From the NCBI RefSeq assembly GCF_018687715.1, contig NC_056752.1:42444501-42508500 (forward strand): a stretch of DNA of 64,000 nucleotides, in the 5' to 3' direction. Below the pieces are notes generated by a model. It saw only the letters and a program-made list of their open reading frames with translations, was not told the origin of the DNA and ran no database searches. A program made the position numbers and the translations under genes. How positions within the stretch are numbered: the stretch's first letter is position 1; each line of letters opens with the position of its first letter. Of this stretch, positions 1-11,554 are shown one piece after another. Source of the DNA: Carya illinoinensis (lineage: Eukaryota > Streptophyta > Magnoliopsida > Fagales > Juglandaceae).

Positions 1-286
1 TTAGCAATACTCACACCAAGGACGCCCCTTCTGTTATCTTGAACCTGATCACAAAAGTGCCCTGAGACACCAAGGCAAACATTTCAAGTCCAGTATGTCC
101 AGCAGAGACAATCTCCTTCAACATTACCTTATGCCTATTTTCCTCTCGCCTCACCTCCGAGAAGATTTCGTGTGTTAAAGGTAGGGGACGTCGGCCAAGA
201 ATTCTTTGAACATCATCTAGGCCTTGGTTAAGACCTGCAAGAAATTTAAAAGCTCTTTCATTTTCGAGTCGCTTCTTGTATCGCAC
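1..286 (-). mobile_element. Copia-type gag fragment
   Basis: A 91-residue open frame (286 down to 11) reads like the middle of a Copia gag (UBN2-like) protein. It carries the family signatures 'FLAGLNQGLDDVQ', 'ILGRRPLPL' and 'EVRREE', which in intact elements lie between the N-terminal gag region and the zinc knuckle. No knuckle, protease or integrase follows before the frame closes, and the element may continue beyond the left edge. It is a relic, on the opposite strand to most genes here. Confidence 0.75.
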
Positions 287-1732
287 ACTATTGCTAGTGC
301 ACTCTCGTTCTTCTTTAAAACTGAGGTCTAGTTCTTACCAGAGGGTTGCCATCTCCATGTAATAATCTGTGACTTCCCTCTCCCCTTATTTCATCTGCCA
401 TAGCCAAGTCTTAATCTCAAAAAGTTGAGAGTTTAAAATCATGACTGATCATATGGATGTTTATGCTATGCATGACTTGTCTTGATTTATCTAAATTAAT
501 TAACTTATCTGATTTATCTGACTTATCTGATTGATCTGAGTGGCTAACACACTTAATCCTATGTGTAAGGTTGTGGACTAACTTCCCTCGCTGTAGCAAA
601 TGAAGCAGACTATGCAGTACTCTAGCGTACTACAGTGAACTACGCTTGAGTCTGTGGCTTGCACATCCACCCTAATCTGAACTGCATTGGCACCATGTAT
701 CTAAATGACCATCTGATTTACTAATTAACTGATCTTATCTTATCTTGCACTTGAACTTAATATAGTTTATGTGTCTTATGTGATATGATATACATGAGAT
801 ACATAGTAATATAAATAACTGTAAATTTCTGAATCTGAACATGATGCTGAATGACATTATCGGGTATTGTGCTAAGTGACATGCTTGCATATGACATGAG
901 GTGCATATGACATGAGTGGTACATAAAAATGGCTAACAAATAACTAACTCTAATAATAATTTATATAAGTTGAACTATGATGATCTTAATTTGTGATCAA
1001 ATTACTTACCTAGTTTTGCTACTTCCTGAATCTTACTTCGTAGCTCGTCATCAATACAAAGTATTAAATATCACCAAATCTATCTGAGAAAACAAGTCTT
1101 AATATTCTGCTTGATTGGTACATATCATGGAGAATAATTTAATACACACCAAGTTTCATACAAAAATCATTTAATCATAAAGTTAATTAAAAAACACTCT
1201 CTTCTGAACTACATTGGCACCATGCATTTAAATGACCATCTACTTTACTGATTAACTGATTTTATCTTATCTTGCACTTGAACTTAATATAGTTTATGTG
1301 TCTTATGCAACATGAGATACATGATATACATAGTAATATAAATAACTGTAAATTTCTGAATCTGAACATAATGCTAAATGACATTATCGGGTATTGTGCT
1401 AAGTGACATGCTTGCATATGACATGAGTGGTACATAAAAATGGCTGACAAATAATTAGCTCTAATAATAATTAATATAAGTTGAAGTATGATGATCATAA
1501 TTTGTGATCAAATTACTTACCTAGTTTTGCTACTTCTTGAATCTTACTTCGTAGCTCGTCACCAATACGAAGTATTAAATATCATCAAATCTATCTGAGA
1601 AAACATGTCTTAATATTTTATCTGAGAAAACATATCATGGAGAATAATTTAATACACACCAAGTTTCATACAAAAATCATTGAATCATAAAGTTAATTAA
1701 ACATATTCTAATATAATAGAATATTTTGACCA
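287..1732. repeat. Decayed repeat block with a 527-bp tandem duplication
   Basis: No gene is visible. Two copies of a roughly 520-bp unit stand head to tail: copy 1 from about 676 to 1202 and copy 2 from about 1203 to 1700, offset 527 bp. Copy 2 has small deletions, for example near 1290-1320 and 1425. Around 606-660 there are short inverted repeats, a style also seen in the long LTR at 23559-27046. I suspect old LTR-retrotransposon sequence, but found no termini. Confidence 0.55.
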
Positions 1733-1737
1733 TTTTA

Positions 1738-3711
1738 TGTGACGCCCCCAAATCCCCACGCACGGACACGGGGAAGTCGAGACATCCGGATGATGACATC
1801 ACGGGTCACTACCCTATCGACGAGTGCCAAGTGTGTGTATAAGAAACAAATGTGCAAAAAAAAATATGTAACGGATAGCAAAAGTCAAAAACTAAATACC
1901 AGAATTTTCATTGTTTAATACAAACCTGTTCAAAACATACACAATAAAATATTACAAATCACAAATATTGTTTCAAAGCCGACTATAAAGCATAACTCCA
2001 CTCAAAACTCCGGCAGAGCCGCATCCTCGGGCTCAGCCTCCTCCTCCTCGAACTCTGCACCAAAATCTACGGTACCAAAAATGGTGCCGCAGGTAAGTAA
2101 AATCCAAACACCACTATATAAGAACATATTAACTCAAACAACATGCATGAGAGAATGCCAATGCACATAACCCGTAAAACCATATATTTTCCACGCACGC
2201 CAAAAATCTCATTTTGCCCAAAAAACGTATCTTTTTCCAACTCACGCCAAAAGTCTCATTTATCCCAAATCCAACTCATATCCAATAACCAATTAACCTG
2301 TATGCACCATGACCTCCCCTAGGGGTCATCCGCACACCCTGGCTTATGTGCCACATCGCGGGTAACGACCACGCGTGTGACATCTAAACGAGCGATGTCC
2401 AATTCCGCGCCCCGCGCGTTCGTAGCCAAGCATCCTCTAGCCCTCGCTAGCGAAGGGCCACGGAGTAGGTACGAGAGCGTTACCATCCCGTCCGCTCCTG
2501 TTGTCACCCAGCGACAACTCAGGGGACATTACTCAGTATATTGCACTCCCGAGTGAACAGATGAGCTCCACCGAAATAATATCCCATCTCGGTTTGGGGT
2601 CATGATACACACGCACCCAAAAATCCATTTATGCCAATAAAATAGGATTTTCTCACTTAAATAAAATGCACGTGCATGCACCATGCAAATGCAACATCAA
2701 GGCACAAAACAACAACCCAATCACAAATCAACAATCCAAGCAACTTTGTCTTCCATCCATCCGACCCCCGAACTCCTCGGACTCAGTCCGGAATCAACTA
2801 ACCAACAGATAAATAATTATTGTAAGAGCAAAATATATTTAAATCTAAAAGTAAAGTTTGGAAAATACTTACAGCGCTATACGATATTTTTTGAAAGCTC
2901 GCGGTGTTGCAAACGGCGGAGGAAAAGCAACGTAACAGTGTATTTTACATGTGGCCGTGGGTAATAAATTACCCACTTTCGAACGGGGACAAACCAAGAC
3001 ACGAAATTGATAGGGAAGGGTCTTGAGATATTTATGAAACTAAAAGAAGTGAGTTTTGGCCGTAGGTGGCGGTGGAAGGCCAAAAATGGGCTAAACAGAG
3101 ATGAGTTCGTGGGAGCTGTTCCGGCAACGGATCCAGGCCGAAAATTGGTGGGTTAGGTCGGCAAGAGGTAGGGGAAGAAGCTGTGAAGAGGTGGTGGCCG
3201 GAGGTGGAGCGACGGCGCCAGAAATGGCAAAAAGCCTTGCGGCTTAGAGGTGCTCTAGGTGGTGATCGGCCGGCCGGATGGAGCTGGAAATTGGTGGGGT
3301 GATCACCGACCGGAGGGGAAGATTTTGGTGGGGGTGGTGTCGACCACGGCGGCCGGACGGTAGTGGTCTGGGTGAAGGGGCTGGTCGGCGACGGGGAGAG
3401 GGGAAAAGGGGTGCAGCGCACGCGGGGAGAGAAAGAGGAAGAAGAAAGAAAAAGAAAAAGAAAAAAGAAAGAAAAGGGAAAAAGAAAAGATGAGGGAAAA
3501 GAAATGAGGTCCAGTCCTCATTCCGGAAACTAAAAACTGATCCGTCGAAAACGATACTAAAAACATAAAACAACTAAAATAAATTAAACACCACATCAAA
3601 TAAAATAAAAAATCAATTTAAAATACAATAATTTAAAATAAAAGAACCAATATATTAATTAAGTTAAAAACACCCATTTAATGAAAATACACATAAAAGT
3701 GGATCATCACA
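1738..3711 (-). mobile_element. Solo LTR, Gypsy-like, 1974 bp, TSD TTTTA
   Basis: Read on the minus strand the element starts TGTGATGATCC at 3711 and ends ...GGGGGCGTCACA at 1738. It is flanked by the identical 5-bp duplication TTTTA (1733-1737 and 3712-3716). No internal coding region or second LTR is present, so this is a solo LTR left by LTR-LTR recombination. The TGTGATGA start and GGCGTCACA end resemble long-LTR chromovirus (Tekay-like) elements; the clade is a tentative call. Open frames inside it (for example 3032-3599) are proline, serine or phenylalanine-rich low-complexity readings, not genes. Confidence 0.85.
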
Positions 3712-3716
3712 TTTTA

Positions 3717-4198
3717 AATTCCCATAAAATAAGTCATGAAAACCTTCTCTCTTAAAATAGGTTTATTTTCTTATAATTAAGATAATTATTCAACTTTACA
3801 AGTAATCTAATAATACCCATATCATTTAAATATTCTTAACATATTCCTTTATTTTAACAAATACAACGTTAATAGGATAAATATATCAAAATCTGTTTTA
3901 GTAACATAAAAGGTTCATTTCATACAATAGGCTTAAAGTGTTTAAAAAAGAAGATTAAAAATAAGTCTACTTGGTCCATAAATATTAATGGGACTTTTAG
4001 TCCAAGAATTAAGTCCGATAAAAATTCTTTAATCAACCATAATAAATTTTGGGCATGTCATTATTCAAAAATTGTAATTGGGATTTTCTATATGGCCCAC
4101 CAATATAATTTAGGTTCAATAAAATTGTCCTTAAAATATTGGGCCTTAATGGACCGAGTCATTATAAGTCACAATTGAATTTTCTGACTTCTATTTTT
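3717..4198. other. AT-rich intergenic stretch
   Basis: About 480 bp of AT-rich sequence between two retroelement remnants. I see no open frame, RNA gene or repeat terminus here. Confidence 0.5.
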
Positions 4199-4712
4199 TG
4201 AGGGAGGAAGTGTCGATTGTGGCTGGTTTTTTTGTCTCGCTGGTAAGGTATCCCAGTTTTCCTTTACCGTTGATTGGGCCATTCACGAAAATTCTTCCCA
4301 TTTAGCTTCTCCACTGTGAGTTGAAATGATGAATTATCAAGTCCAATTGAATCCATGGTGGAGATAGTTTCTGTTTCACTATCGTGAGTTTCATAGGTTA
4401 TTGACGCTTTGCTGTTGACAGTTTTCGTCATTGATAGCTAGGTTTAGAAAAAACACTAGCTCTTATACCATGAAATCAAAATGTTATCTTAATAAATTTC
4501 TGTACATGCTAGTGATCTTTATTTAAGATACACGAAAAATATCAACGAATGGAAGAATTTCTTAGAACTAGAATAGGAAATCGGCCTAACTAGTTGACAA
4601 AAAAATAGAAACATCCTAAATAATATCTACTATAAATTACTCCACTAATATAATATCTCAATACCTAGATACCACTAAATACTTCATCTCCATATTTTTC
4701 AGGATTTTCACA
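4199..4712 (-). mobile_element. Copia element 5' end: LTR, PBS and start of gag
   Basis: On the minus strand, a 242-bp LTR (4712 to 4471) begins TGTGAAAATCC and ends ...GATTTCA. It is followed at once by TGGTATAAGAGC (4470-4459), which matches the initiator-methionine tRNA primer-binding site with one mismatch. Downstream an ATG at 4356 opens a gag-like frame with 'QLTVEKLNGKNF' and, after a frameshift, 'GKLGYLTSETKKP', both typical of plant Copia gag N-termini. The element breaks off near 4199; the rest of gag, pol and the second LTR are missing. Confidence 0.8.
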
Positions 4713-7700
4713 ATGTCCACTACATGTTATGTCGCGGAATGTATCTTTGGAAATCCAGATGCACTAATTTCGACCTTATCGAAGAAAACAAAAACAAAAA
4801 TAAACAATATATATATTTGATATTCTTTTTATTTCACCTAAATCTTATCCTTTCTTGGAAGTTGAAACAGGTGCTAGATATTGGTTTTATAAAATTGGTT
4901 TGGTCAAGTTTGGTTGTTTTCAAATTTGAGATTTCCTAGGTTGATGTTTGTCATCAAGCTTGAGGAAATGCTAGGATATTAGATGTCCTGTGGAACGCGG
5001 ATATTTGCCATCATCTCCCGTCTTCATTTTTTCTGCGTTATTTGGGGCATTGTCTGTTTGTTTAATATATATCCAGCTTGAACGTGATGATCTCGAGGGA
5101 AACAAACTGTTGGCGGTCAAGACTTTTCAGCGGGGGCAGAACCAGTCGATGCATGTAAAACAAATTTATAGGTAGTGCTGTGATTAGGATGATATGAGGC
5201 TACTTCCTCGTTATTAGTAGGGCCTTAAAATAAAATCCGTCAACTGGTGTGTTCAATTCGGTTCGAAATTAGTCTGATTTGTTTTCGGTTTCTAATAATC
5301 AAATTAGGTTAGAAATCAATCTAGTTCTGATTTTCATATGATCGGATTGATAGATATATATTTAATTTTTTATATTATATATAAAATATATAATTTTTAT
5401 ATAATTTTTTAAATTATATGCTGATTACTAATTAATATAATATAAAATTCTAATTTTATTGTTCGTATCTATTAATCGTATAACATAAAGATAATATAAC
5501 GTTTAAAATTAATATTATAAATTTTAATATAACATTTGATTATGATATAACATAATAAAGAGAAATTTTATTTATAGTCTTTACTTAGAGACTGCATGTA
5601 TAGGCCTTTTATTAAATGAAAAAAAAATCATTTTATATAGAATATTTTTATAATTTTAAAAAATTTTAAAAATTAAACGATGACTATATGTAACATTACT
5701 CTAACATAAATTAATTTTATAATTTGTAATATAACATTTGAATTTTTATATAACATATAACTTTTAATTTTATAATAATATAACATAAAATTAGGAATGT
5801 GGCCTATGGGTCAATCATTTGCTTAACTTAAATTTTGTTGAAGATCTTATTGATGCATAAAATTAGATCAGCCGAATCGAATGGAAATTAAAAAAAATTA
5901 AAAGTTTCAATTTCAATACTTACACGTGCCTTTTCTCACTTTTGTAAGTATTTTTATGTAGTTATTTTACTGGAGTGAGCACTACACCTCCTTTGCCGCC
6001 ATCATTAATATTAACTACCATTCTTTTAAAATCTTGTGACGCGATATTTAATTATTTGAAAAATATTGTTTATTATTGATATTTTGTATGTTTGCGATGA
6101 CGTGTCGCATAATCGCATTAAGGGAAGGTGAAATGATGATTAAAATAACAATAAATAATATTTTCTAAGAGTGATAATAATATGCCACCCGTTACTGTTA
6201 GGCTAAAATTATTTTTTTATTTTTAAAAATTTTAAAATTTATTTTTTTATCATTTTAAAAATATTTTAAAAAAATATAAAAATATATCAGTATATTAATA
6301 GTCATTTTCTTAATTATTAAATAAAAAAATACAAAAAATGTCAAAATAAGATGTCAAAGTAATGTTTTCTATTTTTTAATATGATTTGCTTATATAAAAT
6401 CACAAGTTAATTATTTTAGAGTTAAGGTCGAGTTTGGGTAATAAAATCATCTCAATTTATCTTATTTTATCATTATAATTTTAATAAATTTTTATATAAA
6501 ATATAATAAATAATTGAACTTTTTTAAATCTCAAAATAATAATAATAAATATATTCTAATAATATTTTATTCAATTTTCATATAAAATTATATCATCTTA
6601 TCTCACTAGACACCACCTTAATATAATAATATTTCTTACGTGCAACAATTGAATAGATTCAATCCCATGTAGAATCGAAATTGAGTAGATAAAGATTTTA
6701 TGGGGTTAGGAAAATATTTGGCTAACAAAAATTTCTTAAAATATTAAAAATTTACAGACTTGTAGCTGTAGCTTAAATTGTCAAGTCATGTTTATCTTAA
6801 AGATTAAGATCTCACACATTTAACATAAGACATATCGATTTAAAAAGTTTGTTTTTACGCAAAAATATTGGTAACCAGATGTATCAAGGCAATGTTGTAG
6901 AGTGAAATCACTGAAATGGGAGCAATGCCTGATATAAAATGAAAATCAGTCTGAATGATATGACTATACTTTTTCAAATTCCTGTGCCTTTGGAATATAA
7001 TTGAAGTTCTGTGGGCACGTCAAGAAAACAAGCCCAGAAGGGTCCAAATCTTGGTTACAAAATCAGAAAGAATTTTCCAACCAAACCTTACGACTCAAAT
7101 CAATCAGAACCACGTCAATCAAAAACAAATGCAAAAGACAAGAGACTTTTTCGATGGACTGTAAGAAGATAGGACCCAAAGAGAAAAACCGAACATGATG
7201 GTAGCCAGAGGGAAAGCCCCGAATTCACGCGTGGACACGTAGTTTGCATTTGTTTCCTTGTTTTTTTTTTTTTTTTTGAAAAGGTTGTTTCCTTGTTGAT
7301 GGCACGGCATTGCATGCCAGGATAGCATTTATTTCGCATGGATCATGTTTAAGTGACACTCAACGGGCAAACTTCATCCACCTAACGTTGCATTAGAATT
7401 CAGCACTGTGTGGATGAAAAATGATGAGTACACGAAACTTTTAGGAGTATCGATAATTGCAGAGTCCAAAAAGTTTAGTTAGGATTTTACCTTTTATTAT
7501 AACATCAAGTTTTAACTAGATAATTTTTATTAAATTAATTATCTTAAAAATAAAATAATAAAATAATATTATATATTTTAATAATATTTAATAAATTTTT
7601 TTATATTTTACAAATATATTTCATATATTAATTAATAATTAAATAAAATATTTATTTTACTTATAAAAAATATTAATTAATAATTTGTAGTACTTTTATT

Positions 7701-8475
7701 ATTGTCTAAAAAATCCATTTAATGAAACTAACTAATAACATAAATAAAAAAGAAACAACGTGATCATGTCCGGTAGATGCATACAACAGATATATTAAAC
7801 AAATAAAAAAATGTAATGGATGGGAGCAATTAATAATAAAATAGTATAATGTAAAAATCTATAAAATAATCTTTTGGTATGTGAATAGTAATTCTCTAAA
7901 TTTGTATTACAACAAATATTGAGATTTAGACCATTAGCTAATCTAATATTAAAGCTTTTTCTTGTATCTAATTAAAGTTTAGACTTATATTAATATTTAA
8001 CTAAGCCATCGTCAATATTCTTACAAATATATTTCATAATTATGTTTTAAAATGAGAATATTATTATAAAATATTTTATTAAAATAATATTATTTTATAA
8101 TAATATATTATAAAAATTATGGATATCAAGAGTTTTGTTATTCATGAACTCTATACATCACATATTATATAATTTTTTATTTTTTTTATTTTTTAAATTT
8201 TTTTTAAAAATTTTATTTAGTTTAATTTTTTTAAAATAATTGAATTTTTTATTAATCATCTATATATATTATATATTTGATAAAAAAATTAAAAAATAAT
8301 AAAATAAATAACATGTAATGCATGGCATTTATGAATATAATTTTTCTTCCATTAACGTGGAACCGCTCCTCCCTCACTAAATGTACGGCTCGTCGTACTT
8401 TTCTGTTCCTAGCTGTAACCTACCTTCCGTACAATAAGCTCAAATTGTGGACCGCTCGGTAGGGTTTGCTACGTT
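4713..8475. other. AT-rich intergenic region without a recognisable gene
   Basis: Nearly 3.8 kb of AT-rich DNA. Short open frames (4724-4939, 4990-5175, 7001-7198) have no recognisable family and no splice context, and I do not consider them genes. A copy of the AT-rich MITE-like family lies at 6427-6620. Near 7230-7300 the phrase 'gtttccttgtt' occurs on both sides of a poly-T run, suggesting a small tail-type insertion. Confidence 0.45.
6427..6620 (+). repeat. AT-rich MITE-like repeat, copy 1
   Basis: Member of a family seen about seven times in the window. The order of blocks is: a start near GTTTGG, 'ATCTCA...TTATCTTATTTTATCATTATAATTTT', an AT core with repeated AATAATAATA, 'ATATTTTATTCAA', and an end of 'ATCATCTTATCTCACTA'. 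It has no coding capacity. Termini are not cleanly defined in this copy. Confidence 0.5.
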
Positions 8476-8664
8476 CAGTCGCCAGATACAGTCGGCGTGC
8501 AGTCGGTTATATAGAATGAATAAAAAAATTATAAAAAATTTTTTTTATATTCAAAGGGACCTACATGAATTATAAAAAGTTATAAAAATAATTTTTTTTT
8601 TCATATAGGTCCTGTATTAATTTTTTTTTACAGCCGACTGCAAACCGACTACATTTATCGACTG
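8476..8664. mobile_element. MITE with about 40-bp imperfect terminal inverted repeats
   Basis: The left end (8476-8515) carries CAGTCG, then CAGTCGGCGTGCAGTCGG. The right end, read in reverse complement from 8664, carries CAGTCGATAAATGTAGTCGG followed by TTTGCAGTCGG. The arms match at roughly three quarters of positions. The interior is AT-rich and also partly inverted ('gggacctacatgaat' against 'atataggtcc'). No transposase is encoded. I could not define the target duplication. Confidence 0.6.
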
Positions 8665-8799
8665 TAAAAAATATTTCTCTTTCCTTTTTATCTTTTTTAA
8701 AGGGTAGACTGGCGTGTAAGGTGGTTTAGAAATAGGCAAAAGGAAATGGGGCCATAATACGTGTTATAATGTTGGTTGGTGGTGCCTTTACTTAGTTTA

Positions 8800-8985
8800 G
8801 GTTTGACAATAAATAATTTTGAGATGAGAATTATTATTATTTTAAAATTTAAAAAAAATAAAAATATTTTAATTATTTTTATATTGTATATATAAATTTA
8901 TAAAATTTATAATAATGAATTGAAAATTTTGAATTTAAAATAAAAATTTTTATGTATCAAATCAAACCTTATTCTGGAGTTTTTG
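8800..8985 (-). repeat. AT-rich MITE-like repeat, copy 2 (diverged)
   Basis: Begins 'ggtttgacaataaataattttgagatgagaa' in outline and ends 'atcaaatcaaacc', so GGTTTGA and TCAAACC face each other across an AT-rich core. This is the same block order as the copies at 30552 and 45597, but more decayed. Confidence 0.45.
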
Positions 8986-9393
8986 TGGGTCTAATGTCCT
9001 TTTACATGCAATAATAGTCTTTGAATAATTATTAAAGCATTATTTTAGTCCTATGTAGAGTAAATTTGGTAATTTGGTAGATTCTACCCAACCAAATGGC
9101 TTAATTCTTTCTATTTTGGCTAATTTGGTAATTTGCAAGTATCTCGTCCATTTATATTCCAAATAGCCGCAAAATTGTCACATTCAGACCTTCAAACACT
9201 GGTAATATTACAAATTTTAATTCAATGTTCCTGAGAAAATTATATTTAATTTTGTTAAGTTTAATTATACCTTTTGTCATGCTGACCTGTAAATTAATAA
9301 CTTCGATGCTTTCACTTTTCAATATATATAAAAACTTGGATAGCAGTACGTACGTGGCACGTCATGATCAAGTTCGGTTTGAGTATATATATA

Positions 9394-9647
9394 GGACGGT
9401 GCTACAGGCACCGCTGGTGGCTCCCGCTGGGAGTCACCGTTAGGCAAAAATAATTTTTTGCCTTTTTGATTTTTTTTTTAAATTATTTTTTAATATTTTT
9501 AAACATTTTAAAAAAATATAAAAAAATTATAATAATATTATAAAAAAATTACTTAATCATTAAGAAAAAAAAAAAAAAAAAAAAAAAAAAAATAGGGCCA
9601 GCGGTGGCCCCCAGCGGGAGCCACCAGCGGTGGCCCTATCATTTTCC
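9394..9647. mobile_element. MITE with GC-rich terminal inverted repeats
   Basis: The left arm GGACGGTGCTACAGG continues into CACCGCTGGTGGCTCCCG (9394 to about 9441). The right arm, in reverse complement, starts GGAAAATGATAGGGC and continues into the same CACCGCTGGTGGCTCCCG. Inside the arms a poly-A run and AT-rich filler make up the core. TATATA tracts flank both sides, consistent with TA target choice, although a simple-repeat flank hides the exact duplication. There is no coding capacity. Confidence 0.75.
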
Positions 9648-9849
9648 ATATATATATATGGCTAACACTAATGGAGGATATGCATAGCAATTGCAAATGA
9701 GGATTTTATATTGAAGTCATATGGTAAGAAATTAATAGCTTGCTGGTTATGTTGGAAAAATAAAATGATAATTCAAGGAGGTTAAAATGGCTTTTCCTAT
9801 TCTCCAATGCAATATTTTTATAATTTTTTTGAGTAAGACTCGACTATTT

Positions 9850-10055
9850 AGATCCGGAAATATTCACAATTTATTTTATCTTATTATTATAATTTTTTTT
9901 ATATTTTTATACATAATATAATAAATAATTTAATATTTTTAAATCACAATTTAATATTTTTAAATATCAAAATAATAATAATATTAAAAAATAATATTTT
10001 ATTTAACTTTCATCTAAAACTATCTCATATTATCTTACTATCCAAACAACTCATT
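9850..10055 (+). repeat. AT-rich MITE-like repeat, copy 3
   Basis: Block order matches the family: 'TTTATTTTATCTTATTATTATAATTTTTT', AT core, 'AATATTTTATTTAACTTTCATCTAAAACTATCTCA', 'CTTACTATCCAAACAA'. The right-hand end (ACTATCCAAAC) is the best preserved family terminus in the window. Confidence 0.5.
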
Positions 10056-11134
10056 AATGTAAAAATTTTAAAAAATTATAATAATTAGATTAGATGAATT
10101 AAGAATCTTAAGATCACTTTTATATCCAAATCGAGTATAAGAATTCAACAGATTGGAAAAAACCCTAAACGAAGAGTTAAAGTTTTTATTTTTCAATTCT
10201 TTTAAGAAATGTTCTGTACCGTTGAGATATGTTTAGTAAAAACCATATTTTATTAAGATACGTTTCTTAATTTTTATAATTTTTTAAGAAATTTTTAAAA
10301 TAAATTTAAGGTATATTTTATTTTTGTTGTGAAAATAGGAAGTTACAGTCTTAAATAGACATTTGGTTTGAATAAAAATTTGTTGAGATGTGTTTTGTAC
10401 TAGAATTTATGAATTAAAGTGTTTTAGAATATAAATAATTAAACTTATTTGTTTACATTATATGTGGTTATTTAATATAAAATTAGTCACACGTTCTCAG
10501 TTTAAATTTTGATTCGATGTTTAAGATGTTGTCTCACCTATCAAATTATAAAAAAAAAAAAATATATATATATATTTTAAGATAAAGATATTATAAAAAA
10601 ATAAATTTATAAATTAATATGATATATCAAATTATAAAATTATTATTATTATAAAAAGATTTAATAAATTTTGTATAATTATATTAATTTATAAAGTTAT
10701 TTTATATAATTTTTTAATATACATAATAATTTTTAATAAATAAATTTATCATTACCATGATGTTTGGATGAAAAGGTTAAAAAAAAACTAAAAAAACAAC
10801 TTCCGAAAATTTCGCCTAACGGAAATGTAAATTATGTTTACCCAGTTTCTGCTTCGCTCCTTCCTAATCCTGTCAGCGTAGAAAACGATTAAATGAATTA
10901 ATTTTAATCCATGAAAAAAAATTTTGGAGCATGGTAATCAAACCAACCATTTCGTAACTAGAAAGTTTCATAAGAATTTCGTGATTCAAAACTAAAATCT
11001 TTTTTCCTAAAACTTTTAATCCATAATTCTCACTTGTAACTCCAAACCACGTAAAACGTTGTATAGGAAAATAAAATAAAATAAAATTTAAACTTGATTG
11101 GTCCATGTCTTGCAAGCTGTTTTTGCAGGCTTAT

Positions 11135-11427
11135 GGAGAGAGAGAGAGAGAGAGAGAGAGTGTTTCGTATTACAGCTCGTGATGAGATAGAAAGTACGAG
11201 CAAGGAGGGAAAGGGAGAGGCTGTTTTGTCAGGTTATATAGGGTCGCTCCCTAGTCTGTAACCTTGTGAAATCCCTGCCTCGCTGTCTCTGAGTAGTTGG
11301 CAATTTGCCTGTCTTTTGATGGACTCTCCAAGGCTCTCTCTCTCTCTTCTTCTCTGTTTTTCCTTTACAAAAATTTAAAGAAAATAAATATAATTGTTTT
11401 CTATATTTCTAATTAATGTGGCGTTCC

Positions 11428-11460
<33 letters not shown>
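11135..11460 (+). promoter_or_regulatory. Probable WNK1 promoter and leader: (GA)n, TATA box, (CT)n
   Basis: A (GA)n tract lies at 11135-11160, a TATATA motif at 11234-11240 ('gttatatagg'), and a (CT)n tract at 11431-11460, followed by the WNK1 start at 11555. GA/CT tracts near transcription starts and in 5' leaders are common in plants. The TATA assignment rests only on position and motif. Confidence 0.4.
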
Positions 11461-11463
<3 letters not shown>

Positions 11464-11554
11464 CAGACACTCACCCGCACACTGATACAAAGAACCGTTT
11501 GTGGAGCAAGAAAAAGATTGGCAAAAGATACTAGCAAAGAATAGAAACCAAGGA

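Noticed and set aside
3032..3599. Pro/Ser- and Phe-rich open frames on both strands
   Set aside because: They belong to the solo LTR 1738-3711; the phenylalanine-rich reading comes from an AAAGAAA tract.
4990..5175. 61-codon frame near the Copia fragment
   Set aside because: No family, no start context and no conservation clue; a chance frame.
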